A DNA stretch of 64,000 nucleotides from Helicostylum pulchrum (GCA_025677825.1 JAIXMO010000012.1:62001-126000); one strand, 5' to 3'; shown: positions 1-11,675, counted from the stretch's first letter. Numbers and translations: made by a program. The notes: generated by a model from the letters alone, not told the origin.

Positions 1-48
1 TCTGCCGAACTTGCAAGATTTATTAACCATGTCTTACCACCTGCTTAA
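1..48 (+). CDS. 3' end of an unidentified gene cut by the window edge
   Basis: Reading from base 1 in frame 1 gives SAELARFINHVLPPA followed by TAA at 46-48. This looks like the C-terminal tail of a protein whose body lies left of the window. Fifteen residues are too few to name it, and a chance open stretch cannot be excluded. An A/T-rich low-complexity spacer follows. Confidence 0.3.
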   Translation, partial: SAELARFINHVLPPA

Positions 49-524
49 GAAGAGAGAGAAAAACTATACAAAAAAAAACCCCCCAAAAAAAAAAAAACCA
101 AAAAAAAAACCCACCCCCTTTACGAAAAAAGCAAAAAACACAAAAAACTATAGAAAAAATCAAAAAAAAAAAATATAACCCACACATACACTCACACATT
201 TTTTTTTCTCTTATACCCATCTTTTTTTCCCCATAACACATATGCTCTCTCTCTCTCTCTCTCTCTCTTCAAACCTTATTCAAACCTTTTTTTCCCTTTT
301 GCAACTCCACCTGTATTTGTTATGATTCTTTATATTATGAACCCTCTCTCTTTTTGTCATTTCCCATCATTTTTTTCTTTTCTTTTTTTTTTGTATGTGT
401 ATATACGTAATAATATATATTTATTAAAAAAAAAAAAAAAAACTATAATAATGTATCTATAAAGATTTTTTTTTTGTATATGTGTGTATGCACCTTTTAA
501 AATACAGGTTTTTTTTCAACCTGT
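49..524. other. Intergenic low-complexity A/T spacer with CT microsatellite
   Basis: Homopurine and homopyrimidine runs dominate, including an uninterrupted CT dinucleotide run near 245-268. No coding signal is seen. It probably holds the 3' ends of the flanking convergent genes. Confidence 0.6.
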
Positions 525-2074
525 TTATAGTTCTTGTACGTAATTGCCGGGGAATACACCAGTCATTCCATTAATTCTTCCCGTCCACCAGTCATTTGTA
601 TCAGCCGTTTTTTGAATAATTTCGATTCGATCATCTTTTTTAAAACTTAAATCACCTTCCGCTTGTGCAGCATAATCGTACAATGCAACAACAAATTTTT
701 GTTGTTGTTGTTGTTGTTGTTGTGGCGCTACATTAAATACTGGAGTATAAGCGGGTGGAGATGGTAGTGGAGATGTTTGTTGTTGTTGATAACCATATGC
801 TTCATTTGCTTTACTCATACCTCCATATTCAATAGCTTGTATAGTAGGTGCAGGAGCAATACCAAGCGCTTCTTGTTGCTTTATGGCGGCTCTTTCTTGT
901 AAGGTTAATTTTGAACTATTAGCACCACCTGATACAGCTAACCAAGCTTTTCCACCGGATTTTAAAAGATCCATATTTTCAATTTCAGCACGGACATCCC
1001 GTTGTTGTCTTCGCCAATTATATCCTTCTTCAATACCCATCGTATTTGTCATGAATGCTTCCATATTTTGATTTAATAATTCGTAACAACGTGCATAAAT
1101 CATACCGTAAATACGAGCCTGCATATTAAAAAGATTTTCAAATACGGGTTGAATAAAATCTGTCTTTAGTTGAAAGAATCGTGGTAATTCTGATTTTAAC
1201 ATGTCGTTCAAGTAGTTGTAATCTTGCGTCGCCGTATCTAATTGTTGCTGAATCTTGAAAATCTGCTTTTCTTCACTAAAACTTCTTTCCGTTTTTGTAG
1301 TAATTTTTTGTAAAGCAATTCTATGTCTATCAAAATCAATCAATTTATGGTTTCTTTTAAGCATCGTTTTCCCTATTGTCTTTTGAATTTCTGATAATTC
1401 TAGTAATGGTCGTACAATATCACGATCCACAACGTCCTATGTAATCATGTGTCAGATTCAAACAATAGAAAAATTTTATATGTATAAACTTACCAATTCT
1501 GGTAATACTTCGTCTCGACAGTACGCCATGGCTGCTTCAGCGTCATTGACAGATTGAGCTTGTGCTGCTGGTGTTTGCTGAAATCTCTTTTGGATCGCTC
1601 CTTCTGCTGCTTCTGCTCCAATACTAGCGTCGTAAATAGCACTTAAATACTGTGTCATAGCCGCTTGATTAGAAAGGAGAGCTACACTTTAAGGTCTTAA
1701 TAATTTTCGAAAAAAAAAAAGAAAAAAAAAAAAGAAAAAAAAAAAAAAAAAAAAGAAAAAAATACCGGCAATACTATCTCGAAATATTCTAGCGTCATTT
1801 GCTAAAACGTCAACCAATTTAGAAAAGTCATTGAATGTCTTTTCTAATTGCATATATTCAGCATCCTTTGTTGCTAAAGAAAAAAATCCCATTCACTCGT
1901 TAATAAACCTTTTTTTTCGTTTTTGTTTCACTGCAATTTCTTATTACCTTCACTCTTCTTTGACAAGATTTGATATGGTAGTCTTGATACAGCTTTTTGT
2001 AAACCCTGCAATTGTATCTTTAATATATGCAAACCAATTCTATATTTATATCAAATCATTACCTTCCAACTCAT
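525..2074 (-). CDS. RVS167: BAR-SH3 domain protein, Rvs167/Hob1-like amphiphysin
   Basis: Five exons (2063-2074, 1948-2005, 1766-1873, 1494-1663, 525-1436) splice in frame to a 419-residue protein. The start MSWKGLQKAVSRLPYQ matches the amphipathic N-terminal helix of fungal amphiphysins. The first exon is only four codons and would be missed by simple ORF calling. Residues about 1-240 form the BAR domain (DAEYMQLE, then ELPRFFQLKTDF and FENLFNMQARIYG). A Gln/Pro-rich linker with a poly-Gln run follows. The last 55 residues are an SH3 domain (ALYDYAAQAEGDLSF, WWTGRINGMTGVFPGNYV). Family role: senses and bends membrane at endocytic actin patches and binds proline-rich actin regulators through SH3. 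The length fits the family. Confidence 0.93.
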
Positions 2075-2339
2075 TTTTTGTTTTTTTTTACTCGAGAATA
2101 TTTGTAAAGAAGAAATAAAAAAAAAAAGAAGAAAAAGTGAGATAAAAAAAAATTTGCGGAAAAAGAGTAAACCCGCTCAAGTTTCAAGTCTGAAAACCAT
2201 GTCATTGTGTGTGCACATTGTGTAACAGCTATGATGTATTGATTTTTTTTTTACTCGAACGTGATATTTGCCAAGGTTTCTATATATGTATATGAAAAGA
2301 GAGCCGGATCCCACCTATTGTTCACATCAATTTCATTCC

Positions 2340-3060
2340 TATAACGAACTAGCCTTTAGCTCACATTGTAAGTAATATTTTCTTTCTCATTATTTACTTG
2401 GCTATTCTCTTCATTATCTTTATCTTCTTTATCATCTTCGCCTACAAGATATGAAATGTAAGGAATTTATACGAGTAACTAATTGACAACTCAAGGATAC
2501 AGGATAGTACCTCATCAAAGGCCCTTTTCCGTAAAGCAGTAGCCTTCTAAACTACTCAGTGCCGCTCCAATAGCTGCTCCTTGCAGTTTTCGCTAAAACT
2601 TCCTGTCTTTGTACTTCAGCTTTAGTTACTTTCAATTTGTAATAAAAGGTGCCTGTACTAATAATTGACGAGTTCAATAAAAACCTCGATACTTGTTCGA
2701 CATAGCTTCTTACTTTTTTTTTCAGTTTCAGCATGACTTTGATTAAAGTGATATAATGCTTCTGCTAAAAAACGAAAAAGTACTTTTTTTTTCTTCAGAA
2801 TCTTTCCAAAATCAGAATGTTCACAAAGGTGAGCAGCTCTTGGACAGATGTCCAAAAGCTGGCCTTACTTTTTCAACAGAGTCGAAAGTCCTTAACTTTG
2901 TCTGGAAGTAAGTAATAGGGTACCCAATTTACACAGTCGATTTTTAAAAAAAAGTGTGCCATATATTACTTTTCACTTACCTTTACGGATGGCCATTACT
3001 CTAAGAAGAGCCGCATTGGTTTGTACAAAAGCAAATGAAAAAAGAAAAAAGACACCTACT
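2340..3060 (-). pseudogene. Decayed multi-exon gene upstream of the BAR-SH3 gene
   Basis: Coding-like fragments appear on the minus strand in changing frames. One around 2660-2855 includes FLAEALYHFNQSHAETEKK. One around 2560-2734 includes YVEQVSRFLLNSS and LKVTKAEVQRQEVLAKTA. A last exon (about 2375-2450) follows a good intron, and together they give RAFDEGEDDKEDKDNEEN and then ITYNVS before a stop. A possible first exon ends MAIRK at about 2995. Frame changes between fragments occur without plausible splice sites, so the locus looks broken. The helical, charged fragments next to a BAR gene suggest another BAR-type protein, but no diagnostic motif supports this. Confidence 0.4.
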
Positions 3061-3395
3061 GAAAAAAAAAAAGATATGATAGAATAGGGCGTCTATTCAC
3101 TGATGATCTATTTACTATTTTGTTTCATATACGTTAGTTAATCATTTGCTTATGTCATATTATACCAGTATTTGTTTCATATACTCGCACTTACTTATTA
3201 GTTAATCATTTTTATATACATAGTAGGTACTTGTTTGCTCCAACTTTGATTCGTACAAGCGAATAAAGACGCATGAAGCGTAGAACAAATAGTGACTCGT
3301 TTTACCTTTGTGGCAATTTTAAATTAATCTAGTTCAAAAGTTTTTTTTTTTTTTTTGACACCTTTTTTTTTTAGCAAGAACTAAAAATAATTATA

Positions 3396-4892
3396 ATGAG
3401 TATTCCTAACGATCTCGAAGTCGTAAGTGCTTTCGCTCAACAAGATATACCTGCTCCTACACCTGCAGCCGCTGTTAAAGAGGAAGCCGTTGCAAAAACG
3501 GAACAGACTGAACAAACTGCCGAGGCAAAGACCGAGGTAAAAAAGAAAAAAAAAGTAATTTTTTTAAAAAAATGATACTAAACTAGATTGAGTAGTCTAT
3601 GGATATAGATAGTAAGGATATTATCGATGCAGCTATTTCCGGTGTAGTTAAAAAGGAAGAAGGTTACGAAAGCAGTGACTTGGAATTATCTTCTGACGAC
3701 GACGACCAAGATGAAAGTAGTGATAGTTCTTCATCCAGTGAAGACGAAGACGAAAAAAGCAACCCAAGAGATAAAAAGACCGAATTATTAGATGAAGAGG
3801 AAGAGATATTCCCTGACGGTGTCGTAAAGACAGCCCATGAAATTGTAGATATTGTTGTAGAAAAGCCCAATTTCGAATTGACACCGCAGACCGAAATTGT
3901 TTTGGCTGGTTCTATTTTCCAGATTATCAATAATGTGATTGTGATTCAGTGCAGACCCGGTTGTGAATATAGTACTTTAGATGCAGGATCACTTTTGGTT
4001 TATGAGAACAGAGAGGTAATGGGTGAAGTCTTTGAGACCTTTGGTCCTATCGCAAGACCTTTTTACTCTGTTCGTTTTAACGACGCCCAGGAGATTAACC
4101 AAGAGCTTGCTAAAGTTGGTACTTCAGTTTATTACGTTCCCGCCTATCAAAAGACCCAAATTGTAGAAACAGAAACTTTAAAGAAAATCAAGGGTACCGA
4201 TGCTAGTAACGTATATGATGAAGAAATTGATGAAGAGGATATGGAGTTCTCTGATGATGAAATGGAAATGCAATTTAAAAAGAGAAGAAACAGAGAGAAA
4301 AAGATGTAAGTTACTTTTTTTTTTAAAAAAAATCATTTATTTGTACGCAGTAGTAAATTAATATATCCATTATTTATGTAGGAAAAAGAATGGTGGTATG
4401 GATACTGGTAGACCTATGCAACCTCCTCGTCGTCAACCTAGACCTCCAAGAGATCTTCCTTCTGATTTCGATTCAGCATTAGCTGCTTATGAAGGAGCTC
4501 AATTACCACCTCGTCAACAACAGAGTTATGCTGATATCACTGATTACTCTACTCCAACACAACCTACTGAACCACTTCAGCCAGCATATTACTATAACCC
4601 TTCTCCGCAACAAGCACAACAATCCAATTATCAAAGCCCTGCTGATTTGGTTTCTGCTTTATTCAAATCTTATAACGGTCAATTACCTACCCAGTTACCT
4701 ACATCTCATTTATCCACATCTCATTTATCTACATCTCAACCCTCTCAACCCCCTCAACCCACCCAACCTACTCAACCCACTCAACCCACTCAACATGTAC
4801 AATCTACACAACCAGCAAAACCTGTTCAAGTCAAAGAAGCTTTAAAATCCTTATTTGCCGTACCTCCTCCACCTATCGAAGACGACGCATAA
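3396..4892 (+). CDS. NAF1: H/ACA snoRNP assembly factor Naf1
   Basis: Three exons (3396-3536, 3596-4305, 4382-4892) join in phase. The start MSIPNDLEVVSAFAQQD is followed by an acidic Ser-rich stretch. The Gar1/Naf1 beta-barrel core follows, with GCEYSTLDAGSLLVYENR and GEVFETFGPIARPFYSVRF. After it come a basic segment (KKRRNREKK) and a long Pro/Gln-rich tail with TQP and SHLST repeats. Naf1 is a nuclear shuttling factor that binds Cbf5/dyskerin and H/ACA RNA during assembly and is then replaced by Gar1. Acidic N-terminus, core and Pro/Gln tail match the fungal Naf1 layout. The gene is convergent with the next gene, with 22 bp between stop codons. Confidence 0.92.
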
Positions 4893-4914
4893 TAAATAAA
4901 TAATAACCTTATAT
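4893..4914. terminator. Shared bidirectional poly(A) region between convergent genes
   Basis: Tandem AATAAA/TAATAA motifs start at the NAF1 stop codon (about 4890-4905). On the opposite strand AATAAA overlaps the stop region of the convergent gene (about 4909-4920). Both 3' UTRs must extend into the other gene or be extremely short. Confidence 0.5.
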
Positions 4915-5552
4915 TTATTTCTTAAATATTCCTTTAACCTTGTTCATGATACCTTTCTTTCTACCACGTTGCTCTTCTTCTTCTACAGGTTTCTTTTCAT
5001 CAAAGACTTGTTCTGGAGCAGCCTGTTCCGCAGCCAAATCAGCAAAATTAGCTTGTAATTCTTGGATTGTATTCATGTCTAATTGAATACCAGCTCCTTG
5101 CATGTCTTGAGCTAATTTTTGAACCTTTTCTTTAATTTCCGGATCACTCATTACCTTCATAATCTAGTGCAATGGCAATTGAGTTTTTTGTTTGTTCTAA
5201 ACCGTACAACTAAACGAATTACCTGCATATAACTAGGTTGCTTTCCGGATACGTCAATACCTTTGCTTTGTAATAAACTAGTAAAGTTAACTAATTGTTC
5301 TATAATATGAGGGTGCTGTTGAATCTTTTCAATAAGAGGATGAGCTGGAGGCTTTTGGTTGTTCCAGTCATGGCTAGAGGCGAAAAAGTTGATGGAGGTG
5401 TGATGGAATGAGCTGGTTTGAAGGAATTGCGTAGTAGTACTGCGAAAGAAAATGGATTTTGTGACTGTAACACGGTTGACAGGTCTAAAAGCTCTATTGA
5501 ATAATGAACGAGCAGCGGGGCGAGCTGCCAAGGCTGCGAAACGGTACAACAT
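4915..5552 (-). CDS. Small protein with mitochondrial-type presequence, function unknown
   Basis: Two exons (5223-5552 and 4915-5163) are joined by a GT-AG intron with phase-0 ends, giving 192 residues. The start MLYRFAALAARPAARSLFNR is rich in Arg, Ala and hydrophobic residues and lacks acids, as expected for a matrix-targeting presequence. A methionine 8 codons upstream is less suitable. The mature part has two similar amphipathic blocks (HPLIEKIQQHPHIIEQLVNF; MKVMSDPEIKEKVQKLAQDM) around short loops, recalling STI1-like helical repeats, and a Lys-rich end (MNKVKGIFKK). I do not recognise the family. Confidence 0.75.
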
Positions 5553-5576
5553 GATAATAATAACAATAAAGCCCAA

Positions 5577-6443
5577 GCAAGGGTTTCAAAGAGAGAATTT
5601 TATTTTAATTTACATGCGGGGAAGATAGTCACAATATATTATTTTTTTACAGTGCTTCGCAAAAAAAGTAATTTGACTATCACTCGTTTCTAATGACTAT
5701 CTACACGTGCAATTTTTAGATACTGAAAAACGAGGCTGATTCTTGTTTACTTTTGATCAAAAGTATACAGCATGGCTAAAAGAGGTCAAAGTCAATGGAG
5801 GTGAAACAAGCTTCTTTGTTCGGTCGAAATATGCGGATAATGTATCATATTTTTAAATGAGGGGAAAAGACACACACACACAAAAGAGAGATATACAGGC
5901 CAAGCTTTGGTAAAGTCCCCCAAGGTTTTTTATTATTTAGGAGGTATCCTATGTTATTTTGACGTAAATGCGTAGAACAAAAAAAAAAGTCCCTATTTTT
6001 AATACTATATGATGGTGGCGGTTGTATGCAAAGCAAACTAAGTAAAAAAAAAGGGATTTGTTATTTAAAGTAAGCATCTCCTATTATTCTCCCCTTCTTT
6101 TCCCTCCTCATAGTAAGAGAAAAGACTATAAATATATATTATGTAATGTAGTTATAAAATGTAAATGTATGTAATGATAGTGGTATTTTGTTTTTGTTAA
6201 TAGTATACTTACCACAAGTAGGGTAGCACAAGAATAGGGAATGATCCCATTGTGAAGGGGGTTATTTTTGGGAAATGAAACCAAATCGAGGTACGCACTA
6301 TATGTATCCACACTGGTTATATTACGCCGTATTGCATGTTAATATGGCAATTTGTCTTTAAACAATGATGCATATATAAACTATTTACTTTGTTTCCCTT
6401 TTTTTTTCTTTTTTCTCTCTTCACTTTACAAACTTCGATTATT
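5577..6443. other. Intergenic region, no gene seen
   Basis: AT-rich DNA with a short CA repeat near 5870-5883 and many short A/T runs. Open frames here are short and have random composition. The left part probably carries the promoter of the mitochondrial-type gene and the right part that of the Ser-rich gene at 6444. Confidence 0.5.
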
Positions 6444-7166
6444 ATGGCTCGTAAAATCTTACATCGTATATCTCGTATATTTAATAACAAGGAAGATGGC
6501 ACTGTTGCTGCTGATGCTTCTGCTTATGCTTCTTCTGCTTCTGATGCTGCTACTACACCGACAGAACCTGTAACAACCGTCCAATACAATAGTTCAGTTC
6601 CGGTACTACTTCAAAGGGCACCTTCTTCTAAACTATTGATAGATGACGACTTTATGGATGTTTCTACAATAGATTATAGTTATAACGATATTCGCCAAGA
6701 AGAACCTTTTATTAAAATACAACGACACTCTTGGTTTTCAAGTATTTCTAGATTGAAAACTCTCAAGAAAAGTAGCAATAAAAAGCGCAAAAGTAGTGAA
6801 TGTTGGTTCGTTACTCAACAACAAGGGGAGGTTGAAATCCGGGATCATCATCAATTACAGCAACAAGGGACGTCATCGACCTCACCACTTTCTATAGCTA
6901 GCTCAGTATGCTCAACAAATAATAATAGACACCATCATCTTTCTTCTTCTTCTTCTTCTTCCTCCACTTCTTGGTTACCAATAGAAGAAGACGATGATAA
7001 TACATCCACAGCACGTACATCTCTTGATTCACAAGTCATTAAAAGTAACTATCTTTTAGTTGCTCAACCACCACCAAAACAAGCCTCATGCATTAGTTTG
7101 GCTGAAAATGTAAAACATATTTTAGGTGATGCTATCTATTTAGCTGATCAAGAATTAGACGTATAA
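6444..7166 (+). CDS. Ser-rich protein of unknown function
   Basis: A single exon encodes about 240 residues from MARKILHRISRIFNNKEDG. This start fits better than an upstream ATG at 6390, which adds a Phe-rich stretch from the pyrimidine leader. The protein has a basic amphipathic N-terminus, an Ala/Ser segment from GCT codon repeats, a basic middle (RHSWFSSISRLKTLKKSSNK), a Ser run after HHHLSSS, and an acidic stretch. It ends with an aliphatic helix-like tail (HILGDAIYLADQELDV). No enzyme motif is visible. Composition suggests a disordered regulatory or adaptor protein; this is inference only. Confidence 0.65.
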   Translation: MARKILHRISRIFNNKEDGTVAADASAYASSASDAATTPTEPVTTVQYNSSVPVLLQRAPSSKLLIDDDFMDVSTIDYSYNDIRQEEPFIKIQRHSWFSSISRLKTLKKSSNKKRKSSECWFVTQQQGEVEIRDHHQLQQQGTSSTSPLSIASSVCSTNNNRHHHLSSSSSSSSTSWLPIEEDDDNTSTARTSLDSQVIKSNYLLVAQPPPKQASCISLAENVKHILGDAIYLADQELDV

Positions 7167-7614
7167 ATTATTTTTTTTTGTGCGTGTACTATAATATATA
7201 AATAAATAAAAATCAAGTAATGTGCATGTTTTAGTGCACAAAAGAATAATTCTTTTTTTTTGAAACCATGTGATCCTTTTCAGGCGTTGCTTATAAAAAG
7301 GGTTTCATAAATAAAAAAAAAAAAAGGTGTTTGGATGCTGCATAAATGTGGTTTTGGTGGTTCTGTTTTCTAATGTAACCCCCAAAATGATGGCTGTGTT
7401 ACATACACAAATGTAACGAATCACAAAAATTACCCAGGTTCGAAAAAAAAAAAAGAGCCGAGCAAAATAAAAGTTTTTTTTTACAATACAAAAAGTATAT
7501 TAACTTTATTTAATGGTATTATGTGTATACGTACAATATATTATAGCTATTATTATTATGAAATAAGAGAGAGGGGTTTTTTTTCCTTCAGGAAACGCGC
7601 TTTTTTTTTTCCAT
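7167..7614. other. Intergenic region between convergent genes
   Basis: Contains 3' UTR-like sequence and poly(A) signals after the Ser-rich gene. Around 7370-7420 the hexamer TGTAAC or its complement GTTACA occurs three times, forming short inverted repeats. No coding signal. Confidence 0.5.
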
Positions 7615-7913
7615 TTAATACTTGAGAATAATATAAAGAGCGTGGACTACAAAATAAAAATAATCAATAAACTCTCTCTCTATCTCTATCTCTTTCCTGT
7701 ATATATATCACTTACCAATTCCGGGAATGAAACCAAGACAAGTTAAAGCAATGTTAATAGCGAGGTCGCAAGTACAACCTCTTTCGAGAAAGACACCAAG
7801 AGGAGGCAAGACGACGGCTGTAAACAGGCATCAATATATGTTTGTTTATTTCACGTTTTCATTATTAACTTACCAGCAATAATTTTACAGATATCGGAAG
7901 TAGTGAGAGCCAT
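7615..7913 (-). CDS. PMP3: Plasma membrane proteolipid 3 (PMP3/UPF0057 family)
   Basis: Three small exons (7874-7913, 7716-7817, 7615-7646) splice precisely to a 57-residue protein. It starts MALTTSDICKIIAAVVLPP, has GVFLERGCTCDLAIN in the middle and ends GFIPGIVHALYIILKY. Two hydrophobic helices flank a short polar loop, which is the standard PMP3 layout and length. The family consists of small plasma-membrane proteins that affect membrane potential and cation tolerance and are often stress-induced. Each exon is too short for ordinary ORF listing, but every junction keeps the frame. Unusual detail: a Cys-x-Cys in the loop where many relatives have a single Cys. Confidence 0.95.
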
Positions 7914-8236
7914 TTTTAAAAATATGTTTTTTAATGAAAAAAGAAAAAAAAAAGAAAAACCTCAAGAGTTCAACCCTTTTTATACCTCAAAAAAAAAAAA
8001 AAAATACAAAAATACAAAAATATGACGATGGCTTTTTATTTTGTGTGTGTACTTGTGTGTTCTTGTGCGGCGGAGAGATTTAGTGATGATATCATGATTA
8101 TGAAGTAACTTGACATACTTTTTGAACGGAACATCAAGTAACTAAATAAAGCCTTTTTTTTTATGCATCAAAAAATATTTTCTGATCGTACCTGATAATA
8201 CTAGTTTTTTTTTTTTTCATACCCTTTTCAAGATAC

Positions 8237-8269
<33 letters not shown>

Positions 8270-9097
8270 TATCAAGACTATGTAATGTAATGTAATGATG
8301 TTTTCTAGGTTTTTTTTTAAATAGTAATTCATTTCCAAGTTTAAAACTAGTGCTAACAGAACAAAACAAATAATTTTATGGGTACATTTTGTTGCTCAAA
8401 ATGCTGGTGTATACGATTACGACCTTTGTTGCTATTTATCAGTAAAAGCTTAAAACTGTCTCATTCCCGTGTCACTTCTTTTTTGTAATTCCGGTTTATC
8501 TACTAAAATATGAAAGTTTAGGTGATCATCATACGTTTCTTTTTTCTTCGGTAAGATTCCGCTTAAGATTTAATCGAGGCACCACGAATCGTTTTTCAAA
8601 GCTGGTTTTTTACCCTTAATTTTCTTGGTACATAAAAAATATATATTCGGCCTTACATTCAGGGATGAGTTTTTTTTTTTTTTTACTTTTACACTTGGGT
8701 GACCTTTTATTAAAAAAGATAAAAAGGCACCAAAAAGCTTGTTTTAGGGTTTAATTTTTTTAAAACACAGTTTTTTTTTTATCCGTTTAACAGCAAAAGG
8801 AGAAAGACTTCAATATGGTAAAACAAAAAAAAAAAACAAAATTTTTGGTGACCACCCGCAGCTATTAATCATCTGTGAATTTATAATGCAGTACATCATA
8901 ACATGATTTAAGCTGTTCTCAAACCGCCTGTACAGGCTGTAATTTTTTTTTTTTTTTTTTTTGGATAAATCACAAATTAATAGCTTTGTGCAAACGAACG
9001 TTCGTTGACTATGTGAAGACCTACTAAGTATAAAAATATTTCTGTATACACAACTAAAGAAAAGAGGGTTAGTTGGAGTAAAAAAATGATACAAGAT
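7914..9097. other. Intergenic region, very A/T-rich
   Basis: Contains long homopolymers (poly-A about 8240-8267, poly-T about 8940-8962) and a short tandem TGTAA repeat near 8281-8297. No conserved coding stretch was found on either strand. The part next to 7914 should include the PMP3 promoter. Confidence 0.5.
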
Positions 9098-9786
9098 TTA
9101 ACTTATGGAAATGGGGCCTTTAATCAACAATGGAACCGCATTTGAGGCGGCGGCGGAAGTGAAAATGCTGGTGTTTTGATTGTTAGTGAGTTCTGGTGGG
9201 AGCCAGATTTCCAAATAGTTTCAGATTTTAAGATGAAAACAAATTTTCTTGACATTTGGAAAATGAGATAATCTTTCTGTGTTTTCCACGGATACCGGAT
9301 CGAAACCATAAACCTCCAATTTACGTAACTTATCTCGTAAGCCCCAAGCCATATTATTATACCGTACAACATTATCGTCGCTTGCCCACTTCACAAAAGG
9401 AATAACATGTAAATTTGAAAACATTTACCTTTTATAAATTTACTTTCAACTACTCTCCAAACTAAGTCTTCACATCTGAAATTATGACCCACAGACTTTA
9501 CTTTCGTAAAGTAGAAAGCGATTTCGTGAAAGAATTTAGTGACAAAATCTCGGCTTTCATCAGGATTTAAATTATCGCATATAATATGATGGACCAGGTC
9601 ATTCGTATAATTTGTCGATTTAATAAGCCGATTGAACTTTCTATATTCTTTTATTGCAATGCAGTCGTGGAATTCGGATTGAGCTAAAGAATTCCAATTT
9701 CTATGGTATAATATATCTTCTTTAAAGTAGCGAAATACAATACGTAATATATCCGTTGGTAATTTCTTCCAACCGACTTTTGACAT
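9098..9786 (-). pseudogene. F-box-like protein gene with a frameshift and an in-frame stop
   Basis: The start MSKVGWKKLPTDILRIVFRY resembles an F-box N-terminus (LP.DIL..IF.Y). The frame runs to ESKFIKG at about 9431. The natural continuation, FSNLHVIPFVKWASDD, is in another frame, and no intron of workable phase joins them. It then reads through KLRKLEVYGFDP and NVKKICFHLKI (leucine-rich-repeat-like) to a TGA at 9221-9223. Beyond the TGA it continues sensibly (NYLEIWLPPELT) to TAA at 9098. Two independent lesions suggest a pseudogene, though a sequence error could explain the frameshift. F-box proteins are substrate adaptors of SCF ubiquitin ligases. Confidence 0.55.
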
Positions 9787-10531
9787 AATAAAAAGTAGAT
9801 AATAAAAAGAAAAAGTATATATAATCCTATTGTCTTTTTTTTTTTTAATTTTATAAACGCTTTATTAAGTTTGTTATTTAACAAAGACACAGCCTTCTTT
9901 AATTATAACGTGCGTTTTGGTTTTACTATCTTTTTTAGTAACATATAGTGTTTAAAATACTTGTATGTTCAGTTTTTACGAGGGATCCTATGGTTGATTT
10001 ATTCATACCAAGTACTAATAAAAACCAGAGGCTATTAATCAAGCCAAGAATATACCCTTCACTATTAATGAAGATGTTGAGTATCGCGTGAAGGTTAAGT
10101 TCTGGTAAACAGCGCTTAAAACTGCTATCTCTACTCAGGAAACTGTTACCCAACAATCCTTCGAAAGCTGGAAACAGTAGCTTTCCGTTCTTAATTTAAA
10201 AGTAAAATAGACTAGAATTTAATAAACACCATTTTATTTTATTCTAGATACTCTTTAGATAAGGTAACGAAGTATACACAAGGCTACATATTATTTTGTT
10301 GACAACCAGATACATTATATAAACTCGTATTGTTCTTGGGATCAGAGATGCTTTTACTATTATCTTGAGCAACATTACCCGTACCAGAGGCATATATAAA
10401 AAAAGTCCTCTCTACGACTAATTTTATTTATTGTCATCGCGTTGATTCGACAACGTTGTATCTGTTTCCTCTGCATCCATCACCCTCAGAGCAATAAACA
10501 ATACTTTCGCACTATATAAATCATTGTTAAA

Positions 10532-10571
<40 letters not shown>

Positions 10572-11540
10572 CAGAGTTTCCCCCTAATATTTTCACAACA
10601 CAAATCGTAAAAAACAAATGGCCAGGGTTCTTCCCTATTTTTTTAACATAAAAAAATGGCAGAGGTTCCCCCACCTTTTTATATATATACAAATATTATT
10701 TTTTCTGTATATGTCTACATTTTATAAGAGTAATTGATGGTAAATTTATTAACAAAAAGTACTTAAATGTTACTCACTAGAATATACATCTTTGGCAGTT
10801 ATGCCTCGGTAAGTTTTATTTGCAAGTGATATCATGTTAAAGCCAAACACTCATAAATATACGCTTTTAGATTTGACATTTGTAAATAATTACATCATAC
10901 AGCAAGTAAGTGTTAATCGAACATCTTATCATTTGAGCCGGATGTGTAGTGTTAAATTTGATTTGGAGAAAGTGACCCAATTGGCTTCAAAGATTTGACA
11001 AAAAAAATATATATACCATGAATAGTCCTCTAGGTGGAACGGGAGGCCAAAGCAAAGATATGTCCCTTCAGGAACAACAAGCTGTTAGTCGGACTAAAAA
11101 ATCTAGTAAACAAAAGCAAATTTATTTTCTTGCGGTTGTTATATTCTTGTAACTAAAAAAAAATATAAAACGTTGATCACCACAATAAGTACTACATGTC
11201 AAAGAGATTAAAGACTTTTTGAAAAACATTTTTTATATAAAGAAAAACAGCTTCTTTATTATTATTATTATTATTTAAAAAAAAAGTTACTAGTGCTTTG
11301 ACCTTTACAATAAGGAAACAAAAAAAGTTTCCAAAGTGAAAGTTTCCCAAGACTAACCACGAGGAGGTACACTAGCTGAAGTCTCATCACGTTCATACAT
11401 ATACGTGAAAAAAATATATATACATGTATCTAAATATAAAAATAAACACATACATAAATAAATAAAAAAAGATGATGATGCCAAAGGATAAGTACCCACA
11501 ACAACACAACTACTTAATGATACTGTTTTCCTTAGAGAAA
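9787..11540. other. Gene-poor region with weak coding-like fragments
   Basis: A minus-strand open stretch at 9935-10156 (GNSFLSRDSSFKRCLPELNL) has protein-like composition but no recognisable family. At 11019 on the plus strand, MNSPLGGTGGQSKDMSLQEQ begins well and runs into a possible GTTAGT donor, but no continuing exon is found. It could be a stranded 5' exon. A 30-plus-base poly-A run lies near 10537-10569. Otherwise AT-rich and decayed. Confidence 0.4.
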
Positions 11541-11544
11541 ACTA

Positions 11545-11675
11545 CCGAGACGGGAACCATCAATCCAACCTCCCTACGATATCCGCATAGTTGGTGTGCC
11601 ATTACACGCAGGTTAAACTGCACGAACCGCTCGTAAACGAGGTTGAGAGAGAAGGAGACAGAACCCACCAAGATA
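11545..11675. repeat. Diverged repeat, copy A
   Basis: Shares an ordered series of blocks with the stretch at 11800-11925: GATATCCGCAT, then TGCC(A/G), CAGGT, TGCA, then ACCGCTCGTAAACGAGG and GAGAAGGAGACA. Block order and spacing are kept while the intervening bases differ. The block CTCGTAAACGAG is a near-perfect palindrome. On the minus strand this copy reads openly as LVYERFVQFNLRVMAHQLCG. Confidence 0.6.

Noticed and set aside
23..241. Phe-rich minus-strand open frame
   Set aside because: It is a translation of A-rich low-complexity DNA with no protein-like composition.
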